The notes below the pieces were generated by a model. It searched no databases. It was not told the origin of the DNA and saw nothing but the letters and a program-made list of their open reading frames with translations. Below, piece by piece: positions 1-11,418 of a stretch of DNA of 64,000 nucleotides. The stretch's first letter is position 1. Each line of letters starts with the position of its first letter. Both the position numbers and the translations under genes were made by a program. Source of the DNA: Rhizophagus clarus (Eukaryota; Glomeromycota; Glomeromycetes; Glomerales; Glomeraceae); NCBI GenBank assembly GCA_015698045.1, contig BLAL01000215.1, forward strand, positions 1,240,001 to 1,304,000. Reading direction: 5' to 3'.

Positions 1-60
1 AACTAAAACTTTAACATAACTAGTGATAATGATGCGAAAACCCCTAACAATAATGATAAA

Positions 61-405
61 GTGTGAAAAGTAATAAAAACAAAAACAAAAATAAAAGGAA
101 AAGAAGAGAGTGTGAAACAATAATACATTTGATGAAAGGAGAAAAAACGAAAGGAAGGGGACGAAGAAGAAACAAGAGGGAACAAAAATAAAACAATGGG
201 GAAATGGAAAGGAAAGGGAACATAAATGGAAGGGAAAATGAAAGGGTAAAGAGAGCAAATAAAGGAAACAGAAAGGAAAACGAAACAAAAATGAAAATAA
301 AATGGAAAATGAAAAAGGAAGGTGACGAAAAGGGGAGAAACGTAAGAGGAAATGAAAGGGAAAGGGAACAAAATCAAAAAGGAACTAAATCGACAAAAAC
401 AAAAT
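61..405. repeat. Polypurine (G/A-rich) low-complexity tract
   Basis: About 340 bases of almost uninterrupted A and G on the plus strand, with runs of the type AAAGGAAAAG and GGAAATGG. Open frames here (67 aa plus strand, 124 aa minus strand) are made only of Lys/Arg/Glu/Asn or Phe/Ser/Leu/Pro and are explained by composition. No domain is visible. Confidence 0.8.
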
Positions 406-572
406 GAAGATGAAAATCGTTGTTAAAAGTTTGTGGCTTTGTGAAATTCGACTGGTCTTTTAAACTCCAGGTGTATCAAGAACAAATTTATGATAATTGG
501 TTCCATTATCTTAACAATAATTTTTACACTATACAAGTTGATAAATCATGTGTAAAAATATGAGTTTATTTA

Positions 573-2249
573 TTAAAATTCTAAACCATCATGGACTAAT
601 TTATTTGCAGTAATATATAAATTATAGTATTTTTTAACTATAATATTGTGTAATTTAAATTCATTTACTTCATCTTCCAAAGAAAATAATTCTTTATCAT
701 CATTACAAGTTATAGAATATGACTCTAAAAAAGCCAAATATTTGACCCTTTCCTTCTTCATAATATATTCCTTTATATAAAACAAAATATCATCTTGTAC
801 ATTATTCCTAATTATATTCGTAATTAATAAGTTCTTAATAAAAGTATTTTGTGAATTTTTCAAAAATATTTCAAAGTAATATGCCATGAATGAAAGTGAT
901 AAACATAAATATTCTAATTTAGGAGGAAGAACTTGTCCTAAATTTTCTAATACATCAATACTAAAATCACCAAATATTGTATAATAATTGTACTCATCCA
1001 CTTCAATAGTAAGGTAATTAATATTTTGTTGATTATTTTCAATGAATAGATAAATATTATTATCATCAGGTATACCAGGATCAAAATATCTAATTTTTTT
1101 ACAATATTTCATAATTGATTTAAATAATTGATGTTTCGGTTCATTAGATTCATTATATTCATTATATTCATCATCCATAAATCCAAATCCAAAATTTTCT
1201 AATGAAGCACTAAATTTTTGTATTAGTAATTGTAATGATTCAGTATGTAGTATTTCATCCGTAAATAAGGATCTCAATTTAATAGGGTTTTTAACCTTAA
1301 TAATTTGTTGAACAAAATCCGAATTTAAAGAATGACAATAAATAATGTGAATAGTTTCTAAAACATCCAAATGATCAAATACTTCTTGTAAGATAGAAGT
1401 TATATTTTTAAAGTCAATATTTTGAAATATAATTGTGTTTAAAGTATTTGAACAATTAGAATTTTTTAATAATAAAAATGGGGTAGATAAAATAGCATTA
1501 GATCCAAATGAAATTATTTTAAGATTACGTTGTGAACCAATTATTTGATATAAACATTCCCCAATTAATGAACTATTATTAATATTGCATAAAGTAATAG
1601 AAAAATTAATTATTGAGATTGAATTGCAATTAGAAGATAAAAATTTTAAAAAAGTAATGACATTCATAATATTTGGAATTGGAACATCATAAACATGGAG
1701 TTCGAAATTTGTGACATTGATTATAAAACTCGGATTTTGTAAAATCAATTCCATAGCACTATAAAATTTTTTGAAATCATTAATCATAGATATTGCAATT
1801 TCTAAAGAATATAAATTTCCTTCATTTCCAATAAACACTTCAAATAATGACCTATAAACTAATTCGTTTAACTTCTCATGACTTTTTTTCATTACTAAAG
1901 TACCAACCCACTTTTCAATAGAAAGACAAATATTATATAATTTTATATGTTTAATAAAACTAGGATAATTGAATAAAGTATTTGAAGTTAATAGATTATT
2001 ATTGATTCCATATTCATTAAACTTTGCTTTTCCATCTTCATTTAAATAGGATAAATAAATTTTAATATAATTATAATTTTGGGTAGGAATTGAAAATGGA
2101 TTTTCCCATAATAATGGAATTGCTAAACGACACCACAATCTATTAACCAAAATACATGAACATAGTGTTAAGTAGTCATTTCTTAAATATTGTATGATTT
2201 CATCTGTTAATTCAGGTATACCTCCTGAGAATATTTTTGAGCACGTCAT
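573..2249 (-). CDS. F-box protein with leucine-rich-like C-terminal region
   Basis: Single-exon gene of 558 residues. An F-box-like motif lies at residues 10-50 (IPELTDEIIQYL, then CSCILVNRLWCRLAIPLLW), the form usual in the expanded fungal F-box families. The rest is a long Leu/Ile/Asn-rich region with spaced LxxLxL-type segments, likely a degenerate leucine-rich repeat solenoid that binds substrate. F-box proteins join Skp1-Cullin E3 ubiquitin ligases and choose targets for ubiquitination; that role is inferred from the family. The first Met sits only 13 residues before the F-box, so the start is well supported. Codons are strongly A/T-ending like the rest of the window. It is a distant paralogue of the gene at 17.2 kb. 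Which substrate it binds cannot be told. Confidence 0.85.
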   Translation of the reverse strand: MTCSKIFSGGIPELTDEIIQYLRNDYLTLCSCILVNRLWCRLAIPLLWENPFSIPTQNYNYIKIYLSYLNEDGKAKFNEYGINNNLLTSNTLFNYPSFIKHIKLYNICLSIEKWVGTLVMKKSHEKLNELVYRSLFEVFIGNEGNLYSLEIAISMINDFKKFYSAMELILQNPSFIINVTNFELHVYDVPIPNIMNVITFLKFLSSNCNSISIINFSITLCNINNSSLIGECLYQIIGSQRNLKIISFGSNAILSTPFLLLKNSNCSNTLNTIIFQNIDFKNITSILQEVFDHLDVLETIHIIYCHSLNSDFVQQIIKVKNPIKLRSLFTDEILHTESLQLLIQKFSASLENFGFGFMDDEYNEYNESNEPKHQLFKSIMKYCKKIRYFDPGIPDDNNIYLFIENNQQNINYLTIEVDEYNYYTIFGDFSIDVLENLGQVLPPKLEYLCLSLSFMAYYFEIFLKNSQNTFIKNLLITNIIRNNVQDDILFYIKEYIMKKERVKYLAFLESYSITCNDDKELFSLEDEVNEFKLHNIIVKKYYNLYITANKLVHDGLEF

Positions 2250-2384
2250 GTTGGTGAAGAAAAGAGGAAAGACTTTTCATTTCACAAGTGGAATTAATTT
2301 ATAATTTACAAAAAATCTTCATAATGTTTGTTATACAAATCCATAAAAGGCATCAATAAGATAAATAAGACCCCATCAAATGAT

Positions 2385-2535
2385 CGGCGAGATTTTGGCC
2401 TAAAACAAGCAACTTTTCAGGGCCGGAATTACATTAGTGTCAGACAGTGGCACCGGCACGTGATAGCGTTCTGGCCAGTGTGTACGATAACTGATAATAA
2501 CGTCGCGTACAGCGTACTGTACGTTAAGGAATTCC
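2385..2535. other. GC-rich island, possible transposable-element fragment
   Basis: Composition changes abruptly here from AT-rich DNA to a segment with many CG and GC steps (for example GGCCGGAATTACATTAG, GGCACCGGCACGTGATAGCG, GTCGCGTACAGCGTACTGTACG). The compositional break suggests an inserted element or SINE-like fragment. No terminal repeats or target duplication were found, so the class is unknown. The 73-aa frame across it shows no known domain. Confidence 0.35.
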
Positions 2536-3819
2536 ATATTATATCATGACGACCACTTGTTTATTAACAAATTAATATGTTAGCTGCTGAACTCGTTTAA
2601 ACGGGAGTTATGTTAAAATTCTTTCTTATCTCATTGTTTATGATAGTAGTGATAATTTAAATAAATTAATAAAAGGATGATTTCATTTAAACCTTTTCAT
2701 ATTTAATAATATATATTTGAATATAATGAAATTTATTTCTTTGTATTAGAAATTCCATTGTTTTTTTTTATCAGTAATTGGTAAATTATTGTAACAGAAT
2801 GATATTCACATTTAGTGATAGCTAAAGACGCGTGTAATAAGATATTCTTTTTATTTACCCAAACATTAATATAATGACTGTCGTTATATTCATGATGTCA
2901 TTTACTGTATTGAGCTTGATTGTGGATTTGCAAAAATTAATTTATCAATTCTGTATGTCGCTATCATTATATATTATATCATTATTTTTTAATATTATAA
3001 TTATGTCACATACGATAAATTGTCTTTTATAATTTTGTTGTTATCTAGATAACCTTTATCGAGATTTCACTATAACGAGCAGCTATTTCTGGATCATTAA
3101 ATACAATATTCGCTTACAAAAAATCCTGTAGCGGGAGTAGAGAATTCCTAAAATTTAATTGTGACACTTAAGAACTCTGTACTGCTCCTAGTTTTTCTAA
3201 TTATGATTATTACATCACCATCATCGAGATAGGTCTAATACAAATACTATATGATTAATAAAATGTTTAAAAACTCTAAATTCCATATGAAATTTTTTGA
3301 ATCAAAATAATATTGTAAAAGAATATTTAGAATATTATTGATTTACTATTTAATAATTTGTGTTAATTGATTATCAATATAAGATTTTAAACTTAGCTTT
3401 ATTTAAGTTTAAGGAGACATTCCATCAGCTCCTATTTGAAATTGGTTAACTTATTATTACTTTAAATCAATAACATATTTATATAATCAGACTATACTTA
3501 AAGATTATCTAAGATTATCTTTTAATTTCTTTAATATAATTTATCGTGACCGTTTGGAAACTTAATTTAAACCAATCAAGATTTTTGCTAATTATGATGT
3601 TGATATTATTACTTTAAAATCATTATTGTTTAGAACAACAATAATGAAAAGGTTAACTAAACTTAAAAGAGTTTTATATATTTATGGCATTAGAGCAGTA
3701 GTATATTAGCTAATAATTTAGTGCAAAAGTTTTAAGTTAATTATATACTTGCATGTGATCAAAAATATCTTACCTTAGATGCTTATAATAGATAATATAT
3801 CCATTAATACACACAACAT

Positions 3820-3965
3820 ACATCAAGAGAGAGAAAAAAATGGGAAGGAAAAAGATAGAGGAAGAAAGAAAGGAGAGAGACAAAATGAAAGGAAAAGGAG
3901 AAAATAAATTAAATGACAAAAATAGAAGAAAAATTAAAATAAAACAAAGTAAATAGGAAAGGAGC
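3820..3965. repeat. Polypurine low-complexity tract
   Basis: A second G/A-rich stretch, similar in composition to the tract at 61-405 (GAGAGAGAAAAAAATGGGAAGG type sequence). It is not coding. Confidence 0.7.
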
Positions 3966-4245
3966 ATGCAATTTATATAATTTTGTACAAGAATAAATAG
4001 CTTATGCAACAATAAATCTCCATAATGACTTATAACTAGTAGTAAGAAATAATTTAAAAGACTCACCATTGCTCGAGTCATGTGATGAATTTTTCAGTTA
4101 AGTATGTGTGTATCTTAATATCTCATTATTATTGTCTAAGTCATTAATATATATATATTATATCTATAAACTTTCTGCAATTATTATGCAAAATTAATAA
4201 GGTAAACGCATAATTGGTATTATTTTGTGCTACAAAAACATATAC

Positions 4246-4385
4246 ATATATATATATATATACACGCTGACTTTTGACAAAAATCACAACTTCAACTTAT
4301 ATCTCACAACATCACAACTCAACTATTTCTTTCTCATTCTCAACTTATTCAACATCAACTTATATTCAACACAATTCAACACAAA
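4246..4385 (+). promoter_or_regulatory. TATA-like stretch and CAAC/CT-rich leader of the 4.4 kb gene
   Basis: An alternating TATATATATATATATACACG run at 4249-4265 is followed by about 110 bases poor in G and rich in CAAC, CTC and TTC motifs that run up to the ATG at 4386. Pyrimidine/CA-rich leaders downstream of a TATA-like element are common in front of expressed fungal genes. Here this is a positional inference. Confidence 0.45.
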
Positions 4386-4778
4386 ATGAATAACCAACAT
4401 GGTGAACTTTCCAACTTTTTAAATGAATACACTAATAAATATGGTTATTCTACCAATAATATTGATGAATATAAAAGACAAAGATCTACAAAGCATAGAA
4501 AACATAAAAGCTATACTGATATTAACAAAGATAACTTTATCCATAATGAAAAAAAACAGAATGGAAAAAGTAGTTCCAATGATGATAGTCCTATAAAATA
4601 TGAAGCTTCTCCTATAAAATACGAAATCGCTAGTAATTCTAAAAATTGTGGAAATTCTACTTCAATTAGTGGAAAAAATTATAATAATCAACAAAAACAA
4701 CGAAGCAATGGCAATAAATTTGGTCACAGTACTTCTGGTCAGAAAATACGTCTTTTAAAAGATCAATGTATAAGATAA
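4386..4778 (+). CDS. Small Asn/Lys/Ser-rich hypothetical protein
   Basis: Single-exon frame of 130 residues starting MNNQHGELSNFLNEY and ending in TAA. The protein is very hydrophilic and likely disordered: a basic stretch RQRSTKHRKHKS near residues 34-45, a short internal duplication (SPIKYEASPIKYE) near residues 69-81, and a Ser/Asn/Gln-rich C-terminal half. It has no signal peptide or membrane segment. The main support for a real gene is the well-formed TATA-like and CAAC-rich leader directly upstream and a composition unlike the shadow frames nearby. I recognise no family. A nuclear or RNA-binding role would be guesswork from the basic patch. Confidence 0.5.
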   Translation: MNNQHGELSNFLNEYTNKYGYSTNNIDEYKRQRSTKHRKHKSYTDINKDNFIHNEKKQNGKSSSNDDSPIKYEASPIKYEIASNSKNCGNSTSISGKNYNNQQKQRSNGNKFGHSTSGQKIRLLKDQCIR

Positions 4779-6624
4779 ATTATATTCCCTTTTCCTGCGG
4801 CAGTTGGAGAGTTGGTTATAATTAAGGCAGATTTATGTTAGTAATATTTGAATATAGTAGAAAATTTTTTTTTTTTGTAATGTAGTTTAGCTGATCGTAA
4901 ATTTGTGATAAGATGCAGTTTCCAAAAGGCATTTTTGCTGAACCTGTATGATTTGTCAATCGGCTACTTCACAGGATTTAATATCTTTTTAATATACATG
5001 GATTAGGTAGGTAGGTAGATATACAGTATATACCCAAAATATTTTAGTAAAATAATAATATTTTCTTTTCATATCTTCTATTACCACACATAGTATTCTT
5101 TTCCAACTTATCCAGAATCGTTGTATTATTTTATAGTTGGTGAGAAAAGAGAATTTCTTCCTTTGTATCGAAATTCACCGTTCTTAATTTTTTTAGTTTT
5201 AGATAAGCTACATCATGCAAAAATAAACAATAGTTGCTAATTAACGTTGAAGCGACAATATAAAATAAATAATTAAATATATACAAACCGCTGTTGTGAA
5301 GCTAACATTTGTATACTTTTTTCCGCTTAGATTTACGGAGAAACGGATAACCCGGATGGAATCAATGTGTTTCGAAGGATTTTTTTTTAAAATATTTATA
5401 TCTCTTACTAACTTTTCCATTAATTTGGTTATGGAAAATTACCACTGAATACAAATGCCTAGAATTATAATTATTTTTACTTACGTCATGACTAACTAAC
5501 TACTGCACTATTTAATATAAATATCAACTATTTAATTTTATTCTATAAATAATAAAAATTTCTAATAAATTAATAATTTTCGTTCTATATATTATTTACC
5601 TTGCACTTCTATAGAAATACATGCTTCATAGTGGATGTTTATACGTTTGTTGGTGGATGTTGGAGGATGATCCAAAAATCTTAGTATGTCTTCAACCTTA
5701 GTTCAGAAACATGTGGAATATTATATATATATCGAATTGTGTGACAGGTTTCCGCACAAAACCACACTATTTCATAATAGAACTATATCCGTGTATCACA
5801 ATATTACATTAGAAATGAATAGTGAAATTTTTGGAATTCATCACTAGGTATTACTGTGGAATAAAAAACATTTTCACAATGTTTTTATTACATCAATAAA
5901 TAAACGTTACAAAATGTTTTTTAATTAAATAATTTATTAAAAATGTTTTTGCAATTAAAGGAGTAACGTTAACAGTATATAAACGGAAAATATGACATAG
6001 CATAAGTACTAATAATAGAAATATAAAATATTTTCACAAAAATGTTGCGTGATCAGCTTAAGAGAGAATTGTATGAAGAGACCTGCTGGTTAAGGTACGT
6101 TTGGCATTATGAAGACCTATACGTACTAATTATTCCTGCATCTTAGTAAATTGGGTCTCATTGAATAATCTTGAATCTTAAATGTTTTGATTATTTGTTA
6201 TCGACTATAATTTATTCATCTGGAATTGCACGGAAAATAAAATGAAATTTCTCACATATATTTAAAGTCATAAGTAGTAACCTAACAAATTATTATTATA
6301 TAGACTTGTTTGCATAATTCCAATATTCTGGGACAGGATAAATTAAGGTGGGTGGCTTAGTTGTGAAACTTCCCTGTCACACAGGGTATATTGTATGACG
6401 ACAACGTGATTTTATTAATAAAATTGACTCACATTCTATCATGATTGAAATGAGAGGAAAAAGGTCCCTAAATCACATTTATGTGAAGGTTCTTTCGAGG
6501 TGTCAGAATGCAATCTCTCCTTCCAAGTGGGTAATTTCTAGCCGATGCACGGTCCGTAACAAGCGTAAAAATTCGTTTTTAAAATAATGTTTTATGACCA
6601 GTTTGAACATTAGCACAAATACAA
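4779..6624. other. Intergenic spacer
   Basis: AT-rich DNA with no open frame worth calling. A four-copy GTAG run (TAGGTAGGTAGGTAG) occurs near 5005-5019. No terminal repeats were recognised. Confidence 0.5.
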
Positions 6625-7508
6625 TTGATGTATTCCCTGAACGCTACATTCTTAATTTATGTGGCTATAATTTCTCCGATGTGCTGCTTGGCGTCAGATT
6701 ACAGATCCAAATTTAAATTCAAGAAAAGGATCTCATCGCAGATATTTGATGAAATGCCTGTAATGGCTTCCATTATGGCATTTTATCAAATTAATTATAA
6801 CGATATGTACTTTCTCAAGCGAGAAGAAACAGCTCCAACCACTTTATATATTTTTCGTGTTGTTCAACCTGTGATCCGAATGACATATGATGATGATGAT
6901 GTCAACTTTAGTTATAATGGCTATGATGATTCTAATGATTCTGAATCTAGTGATATTTATGTTCCGTCAGGGAAGAGAAAAGGAACATCAAAGATCAGTA
7001 GTAAAAAACAATTGCGTTTGTCCAAGGGAATTGCTACTATAGATGAATATATAGTTGGCGGATCCTTTGGAAAAGTTGTTTCTGGATATTAGGATAATCA
7101 AGTTGTAGCATGGAAGATTTGTGACACATATAAGAAGCGAAAGGAGATGAAAACGCTAAAATATGAAGCTCATATTTATTCTATTATTGAAAGAATGCCA
7201 AGGTATAATTTTTTTCATTTATAATATCATTAGATCTTGTTAACTTGTCTATTGCAATATTGATATTAGGTCGTGCTATTGCACGTTTGTTCTATAAAGA
7301 TTACGTTTATGACGGAAATCATTTTGCATTAGCATTACAATTAATTGAAGACGCTCACCAAATTTATCCGACAACACTCACTAAAAAAGAAAAAAATCAA
7401 TAACCAATCAACCCAAGTCAATACATAATTTAGGCAATTTATGTAATGATATTTCTCAGGCAAATATCTATTATACTCTATATGAGCTAACAAGTCACCA
7501 TTTCTTTT
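6625..7508 (+). pseudogene. Broken protein-kinase-like gene (possibly Crinkler-associated kinase type)
   Basis: A 155-codon open segment ends in a glycine-rich loop (GGSFGKVVSGY, residues 145-155) and then meets a stop. Kinase-like sequence goes on downstream in pieces: an invariant-Lys strand (VVAWKICDTYKKRKE) and helix-C-like EAHIYSIIERMP follow directly, then ALALQLIEDAHQIYP after an intron-like gap with GT...AG ends (about 7204-7270). Next come a catalytic-loop-like HNLGNLCNDISQANI and a metal-binding-like FFFIDLA near 7415-7508. The order of motifs is that of a kinase fold, so this is a decayed kinase-like gene with at least two breaks. The N terminus has a hydrophobic segment (residues 8-23) and an Asp-rich stretch (residues 88-105). 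The exact subfamily is uncertain; kinases of this kind accompany Crinkler-like proteins in these fungi. Confidence 0.55.
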
Positions 7509-9582
7509 TTATTGATTTGGCCTAAGTAAGATCATGGATAATGAATCACCAAAATTGCGCAAGGAAGAAAGAAAATTAAAACTTTAATCATCTGGATATA
7601 TAGTATTTCATATGAGAAAACTTGAATCAATTATTGATGATTATAAATAAATTTTTATTACAAGCTACAATATACTATATATAACATTTCATTATAAATC
7701 AAATATATAATATACTTGCGCAACTTTATTTTCTCCAATGCATAGTAATAAATTGAAATAGCATGAGAAATATATGATATTATCAAAGGGAGAGGAAGTA
7801 CGCGGATCCTATGCCACTTAATGCAAGTCCTAACACCATATTATTTCTTTGTAAATCTCTATACTATTTGTTTTTTCTTACCACTATTACTAGATACGAA
7901 ATTTCCACGCCAATACTCTTTTTCTATGCTTAAATTTCCTAAATAAATAATTAATCAACCCATCTCTAAAATTTTCATCAATATAAGTCTGATATTTTTG
8001 TTAATGGCTTTCGGGGCGATCGATATTTTGCCCCACCAACCAATAACTATTATCTATCACTCACATAAATTATATAAAGAGTATCGATTTTAGCTACGTC
8101 CATACAAACTTAATTTTTTGGTTCTCATATCATGAAAATTTTGTAAATAACCCGGTGACCCAGCTTTTAATCAAAAATTTCACATGTAAATTCATTTTTT
8201 TTTTAAAATTTTAAAAATTCTTACCCAGTATAGTAATAGCATATCAAAATTTTTTTAAGATTTGACGAAAACTGGCTCGACCGGGATATGAGAACTAATT
8301 TTATAATTTTTTATCCCTAAGTTCCGCAAGAAAATTTTTCCAATATTAAATAATTTCAAATCTACAACGTAAATTCTTTAACAACGAGTTGCCTAATTGC
8401 TACGTCAATATTTGATCTACTGCATTTCGTGTCATGTGATTAAAATCGGGAGTCGATAAGGCACGTGCTAGAGATCAAAAGATCAAGAATAGTATGCCCG
8501 TTTTGACTTTGAATATATACAGAGCTGGAGATTGATCAACATCGTGATAATGTTCTTCTGGAAACTAGCCGAATCATATAACCAACATACCTTATTATTA
8601 CTTTGTGGGATATACTCATTTGTTTGATTGTTAATATCGATGATGTAAATAATGTTAAGTTTGAATATTTCGCTTGAATCTTATGCAAGACGGATAAGAA
8701 TAATTCATTGATAGGGGTTTCACCTTTTCGCATAATTTGTAGTAGGTCTAAGGATTGATTTTGAAATTAATAATGACCGCATCCCAAAAATCTGATCATC
8801 ATGATCTTCGTTCTTTGAATACGTTACTGTTGATTCAAGAAAAGGGTATTGTTCGGAAAGTTGGCTACTACTTATTTAAATTTTGTTAATTATTCTTTAA
8901 AAGATTAACATAAGCAATTAAAGAAACGACTATATAGCAGGTTGGAAGCTCGTTCTCAATGCAGTAAAGACCTAACTTTTAAATAGAAACGCTGAGGGAT
9001 TAATAGAGATCATAATTGAATAAGATCTTAAGCAAAGCTATCAAGAGTATCAGTTGTTTTCTGAAACATCTGAATGGAAGGAAAGTAATCTGTAAGTGAA
9101 TGGATGAAAAAGACTTGTTGTGATACAAGAAAAGAAAATCAAGAAATAAACTTAACTTTTTCTAAGTGCTCGAATTCCATTGCTACGTTCTCCTCCATCC
9201 AAAGTAAGTCTTTTTTCAGCTCCTATTTAATCGAAAAGTTGGTAATGTAGTGTTGAACCTGACCCAAACCTACATTAACAAAGTAAGTATATGTTTAACA
9301 CATCCGATATATAACGGATATCGAATTATCCGATGGATGACGATCTTAACTGTTACGGTAATTCTAATTACAATACGATAAATGCATGTCTTTATTAGGT
9401 ATAATTTATAAAACAAATGACATACTATTATAAAAAAAAATAGATAGATTATGGTACTAACTAACTATGATGCGATTATTATTGGAGTAAGGAAAAATTT
9501 CCAGATTTTTTTTATAGAAAAATAAGTTACTATAAATATACTACTATAAATACTGTAATTAACATTATTCTTAAACGGATAA
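7509..9582. other. Intergenic spacer with a MITE candidate
   Basis: No gene that I can support. It contains the inverted-repeat element at 8121-8295. A 65-aa minus-strand frame (8536-8733) and short plus-strand fragments after 8774 show no recognisable domain. Confidence 0.5.
8121..8295. mobile_element. Small inverted-repeat element (MITE candidate)
   Basis: GTTCTCATAT at 8121-8130 is mirrored by ATATGAGAAC at 8286-8295. The repeat extends imperfectly inward (CCGGTGACCCAG on the left against the complement of CTGGCTCGACCGG on the right). Flanking bases are TAATTTTTT on the left and TAATTTTAT on the right, a possible 8-9 bp target duplication with one mismatch. It has no coding capacity. The superfamily is not clear. 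Confidence 0.4.
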
Positions 9583-11418
9583 TTAATATTGCTTTTTATA
9601 ATAAGGATGATCCCGTTTAATCTTATTTCTTAATTTTTTTCTAAGAATTTTACCAGATGAGCTTTTAGGAATTTTTTTAATATATAAAATACCACCTCTC
9701 AATTTTTTATAAGGAGGAACTTTTTTTTCGACAAAACTTAAAATTTCTCGTTTTAATTTATCAGTCTCAGGAATATTTTTTTTAAGTGTGACATAAGCGG
9801 CTGGATATTCAGTTGCATCCTGATCAACGTAAACGCCAATTACAGCTGCATCATCAATTAATTGATGAGAGTTTAAGATTGATTCCAATTCGGTTGGTGA
9901 AACTTGATAACCCTATAGAATAATTTGTTGAAAGATTTAGCAAATTGGGTTTTACGTAAGTGAGCACAATATCGCATAATTCAAAATATTTTATTTACGA
10001 TACCTGACATTTAATCATTTCTTTGCAACGGTCAATAATATAAAAGTTTCCTATTACAAAATATAGTATAGTGAGTTGATTGTTAAGAAATATATTAGAA
10101 CGTCAATCACTCACCAAATTCGTCAACTTTCGCTATATCACCGGTATGAAACCACCCTTTGCTATCAATGCACGCCTCGGTTGCTTCCTTATTATTAAGA
10201 TAGCCTTTCATGACGTTTGGACCACGAATACAAAGTTCTCCTTTTTGATTGTATCCAAGTTCTTTCCCATCTTCAGAAATAATCTTACATTCAACATTTG
10301 GAATAGGTTTACCGATAGATTCAACGGGAACATCATCAGCATATTTAACGAAATGGGTAAAAGAGAATTCAGTTGACCCATAGGATTGTCTAATTGGTAC
10401 AAACTTTCTAGCGAAAGATTTAGCTAATTCTTTGCTTAAAGGAGCAGCACTACTTATGCATGATCGTAAACTTGATAAATCATAATCTTTCGAGATTGAA
10501 CTTTTAACTAATAACATTGCAATTGAAGGTACAATATGAATTACATTGACTCTATAATCTTGAATTGCTTTACAAAATGTTGTTAAATCAAATTCTAAAT
10601 TTGGTATTAGAACAACCGATGCTCCTTTAAGAAGGGTTAAATGAATAAGTACGATTATTCCATAAATATGATGTAAAGGTAACATGCCAATAAAAGTAGA
10701 TTCTGGGTTAATATCATCGTTATGATACCCAATTTGAACCAAATTAGTAACAATATTAGAATGTGTTATTTCAACACATTTATTCTTTCCAGTTGTACCG
10801 GAACTATATAACAAATATGCTGTAGTTGACATTGCTTCCTCTGGTGAATATTCAACGGGATCTGCTTCTCTTTCAGAGATGAGAAAAGAATAAGGTTTAA
10901 TTTCATCAATTTCTTCATTACCAAACAATAACATATTTGATTTAAGCATATTTGCCGCAGCTGTTGCTTTAATTGCTTTTGAACGAAGTGACGGACACAT
11001 AACAATAAATTTTGCTCCCGAATCTTTTAATTGGTAAGTAATTCCATCATCCGTATATTTCGAATCAATAATAGTTACTATTCCTCCTGCCGCAATCGCA
11101 CCAAATAAAACAACCGGATAATCGATCTTAAAAGTAATTTCGAAATATTAATAAATATTTATCATATGTATATTTCATCCCTAATGAAAATTATCATACC
11201 TTATTTGGAGAAAATATTGCTAAAACATCACCACGTTTAAATCCTAATTTGTCAATTAATCCTGCCGCCAATTTCTTAGAATCACTGCGTAGTTTATCCA
11301 AAGTTAAACTTTCACCGGTTGTACTGTCGATGAATGTTGCATTATCGTTCGCTTCATTTAATAAATCCTGGTAAACTCCTTTTACAGGAATATCAATGTT
11401 TGTTGATTTAAAAATCAT
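9583..11418 (-). CDS. 4-coumarate-CoA ligase-like acyl-CoA synthetase (four exons)
   Basis: ANL-superfamily adenylating enzyme: it activates a carboxylic acid with ATP, then makes the CoA thioester. Exons on the minus strand are 11418-11200, 11126-10115, 10050-10004 and 9912-9583. Introns are 73, 64 and 91 bp, all GT-AG, and the joined frame is 535 residues, normal for the family. Motifs: P-loop YSSGTTGK (about 180-187), YGSTE (about 322-326), GWFHTGD (about 397-403), IIDRCKEMIK and GYQVSPTELE around the third intron, and the catalytic lysine in PKSSSGKILRK (about Lys514). The start MIFKSTNIDIPVKGVYQ matches the usual N terminus. The C terminus KKQY is not a standard peroxisomal tripeptide, so a cytosolic location is more likely. 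The substrate (phenylpropanoid-like, medium or long chain acid) cannot be read from sequence. The gene looks intact. Fungi often carry several copies. Confidence 0.93.

Larger units (their letters stand above)
2250..4385. other. Intergenic spacer
   Basis: No coding region that I can support. It holds a GC-richer island (2385-2535), a polypurine tract (about 3820-3965) and otherwise plain AT-rich DNA. The 103-aa minus-strand frame over 3770-4081 is a by-product of the polypurine tract. Confidence 0.6.

Noticed and set aside
3-407. Overlapping frames of 124 aa (minus) and 67 aa (plus)
   Set aside because: Both arise from a polypurine tract; translations are low-complexity Phe/Ser/Pro or Lys/Glu/Asn with no domain.
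3770-4081. 103-aa hydrophobic minus-strand frame
   Set aside because: Its hydrophobicity is produced by the complementary strand of a G/A-rich tract; no leader and no family features.
10080-11005. Additional frames inside the acyl-CoA synthetase gene
   Set aside because: They overlap the clearly coding exons in other frames and carry no motifs.
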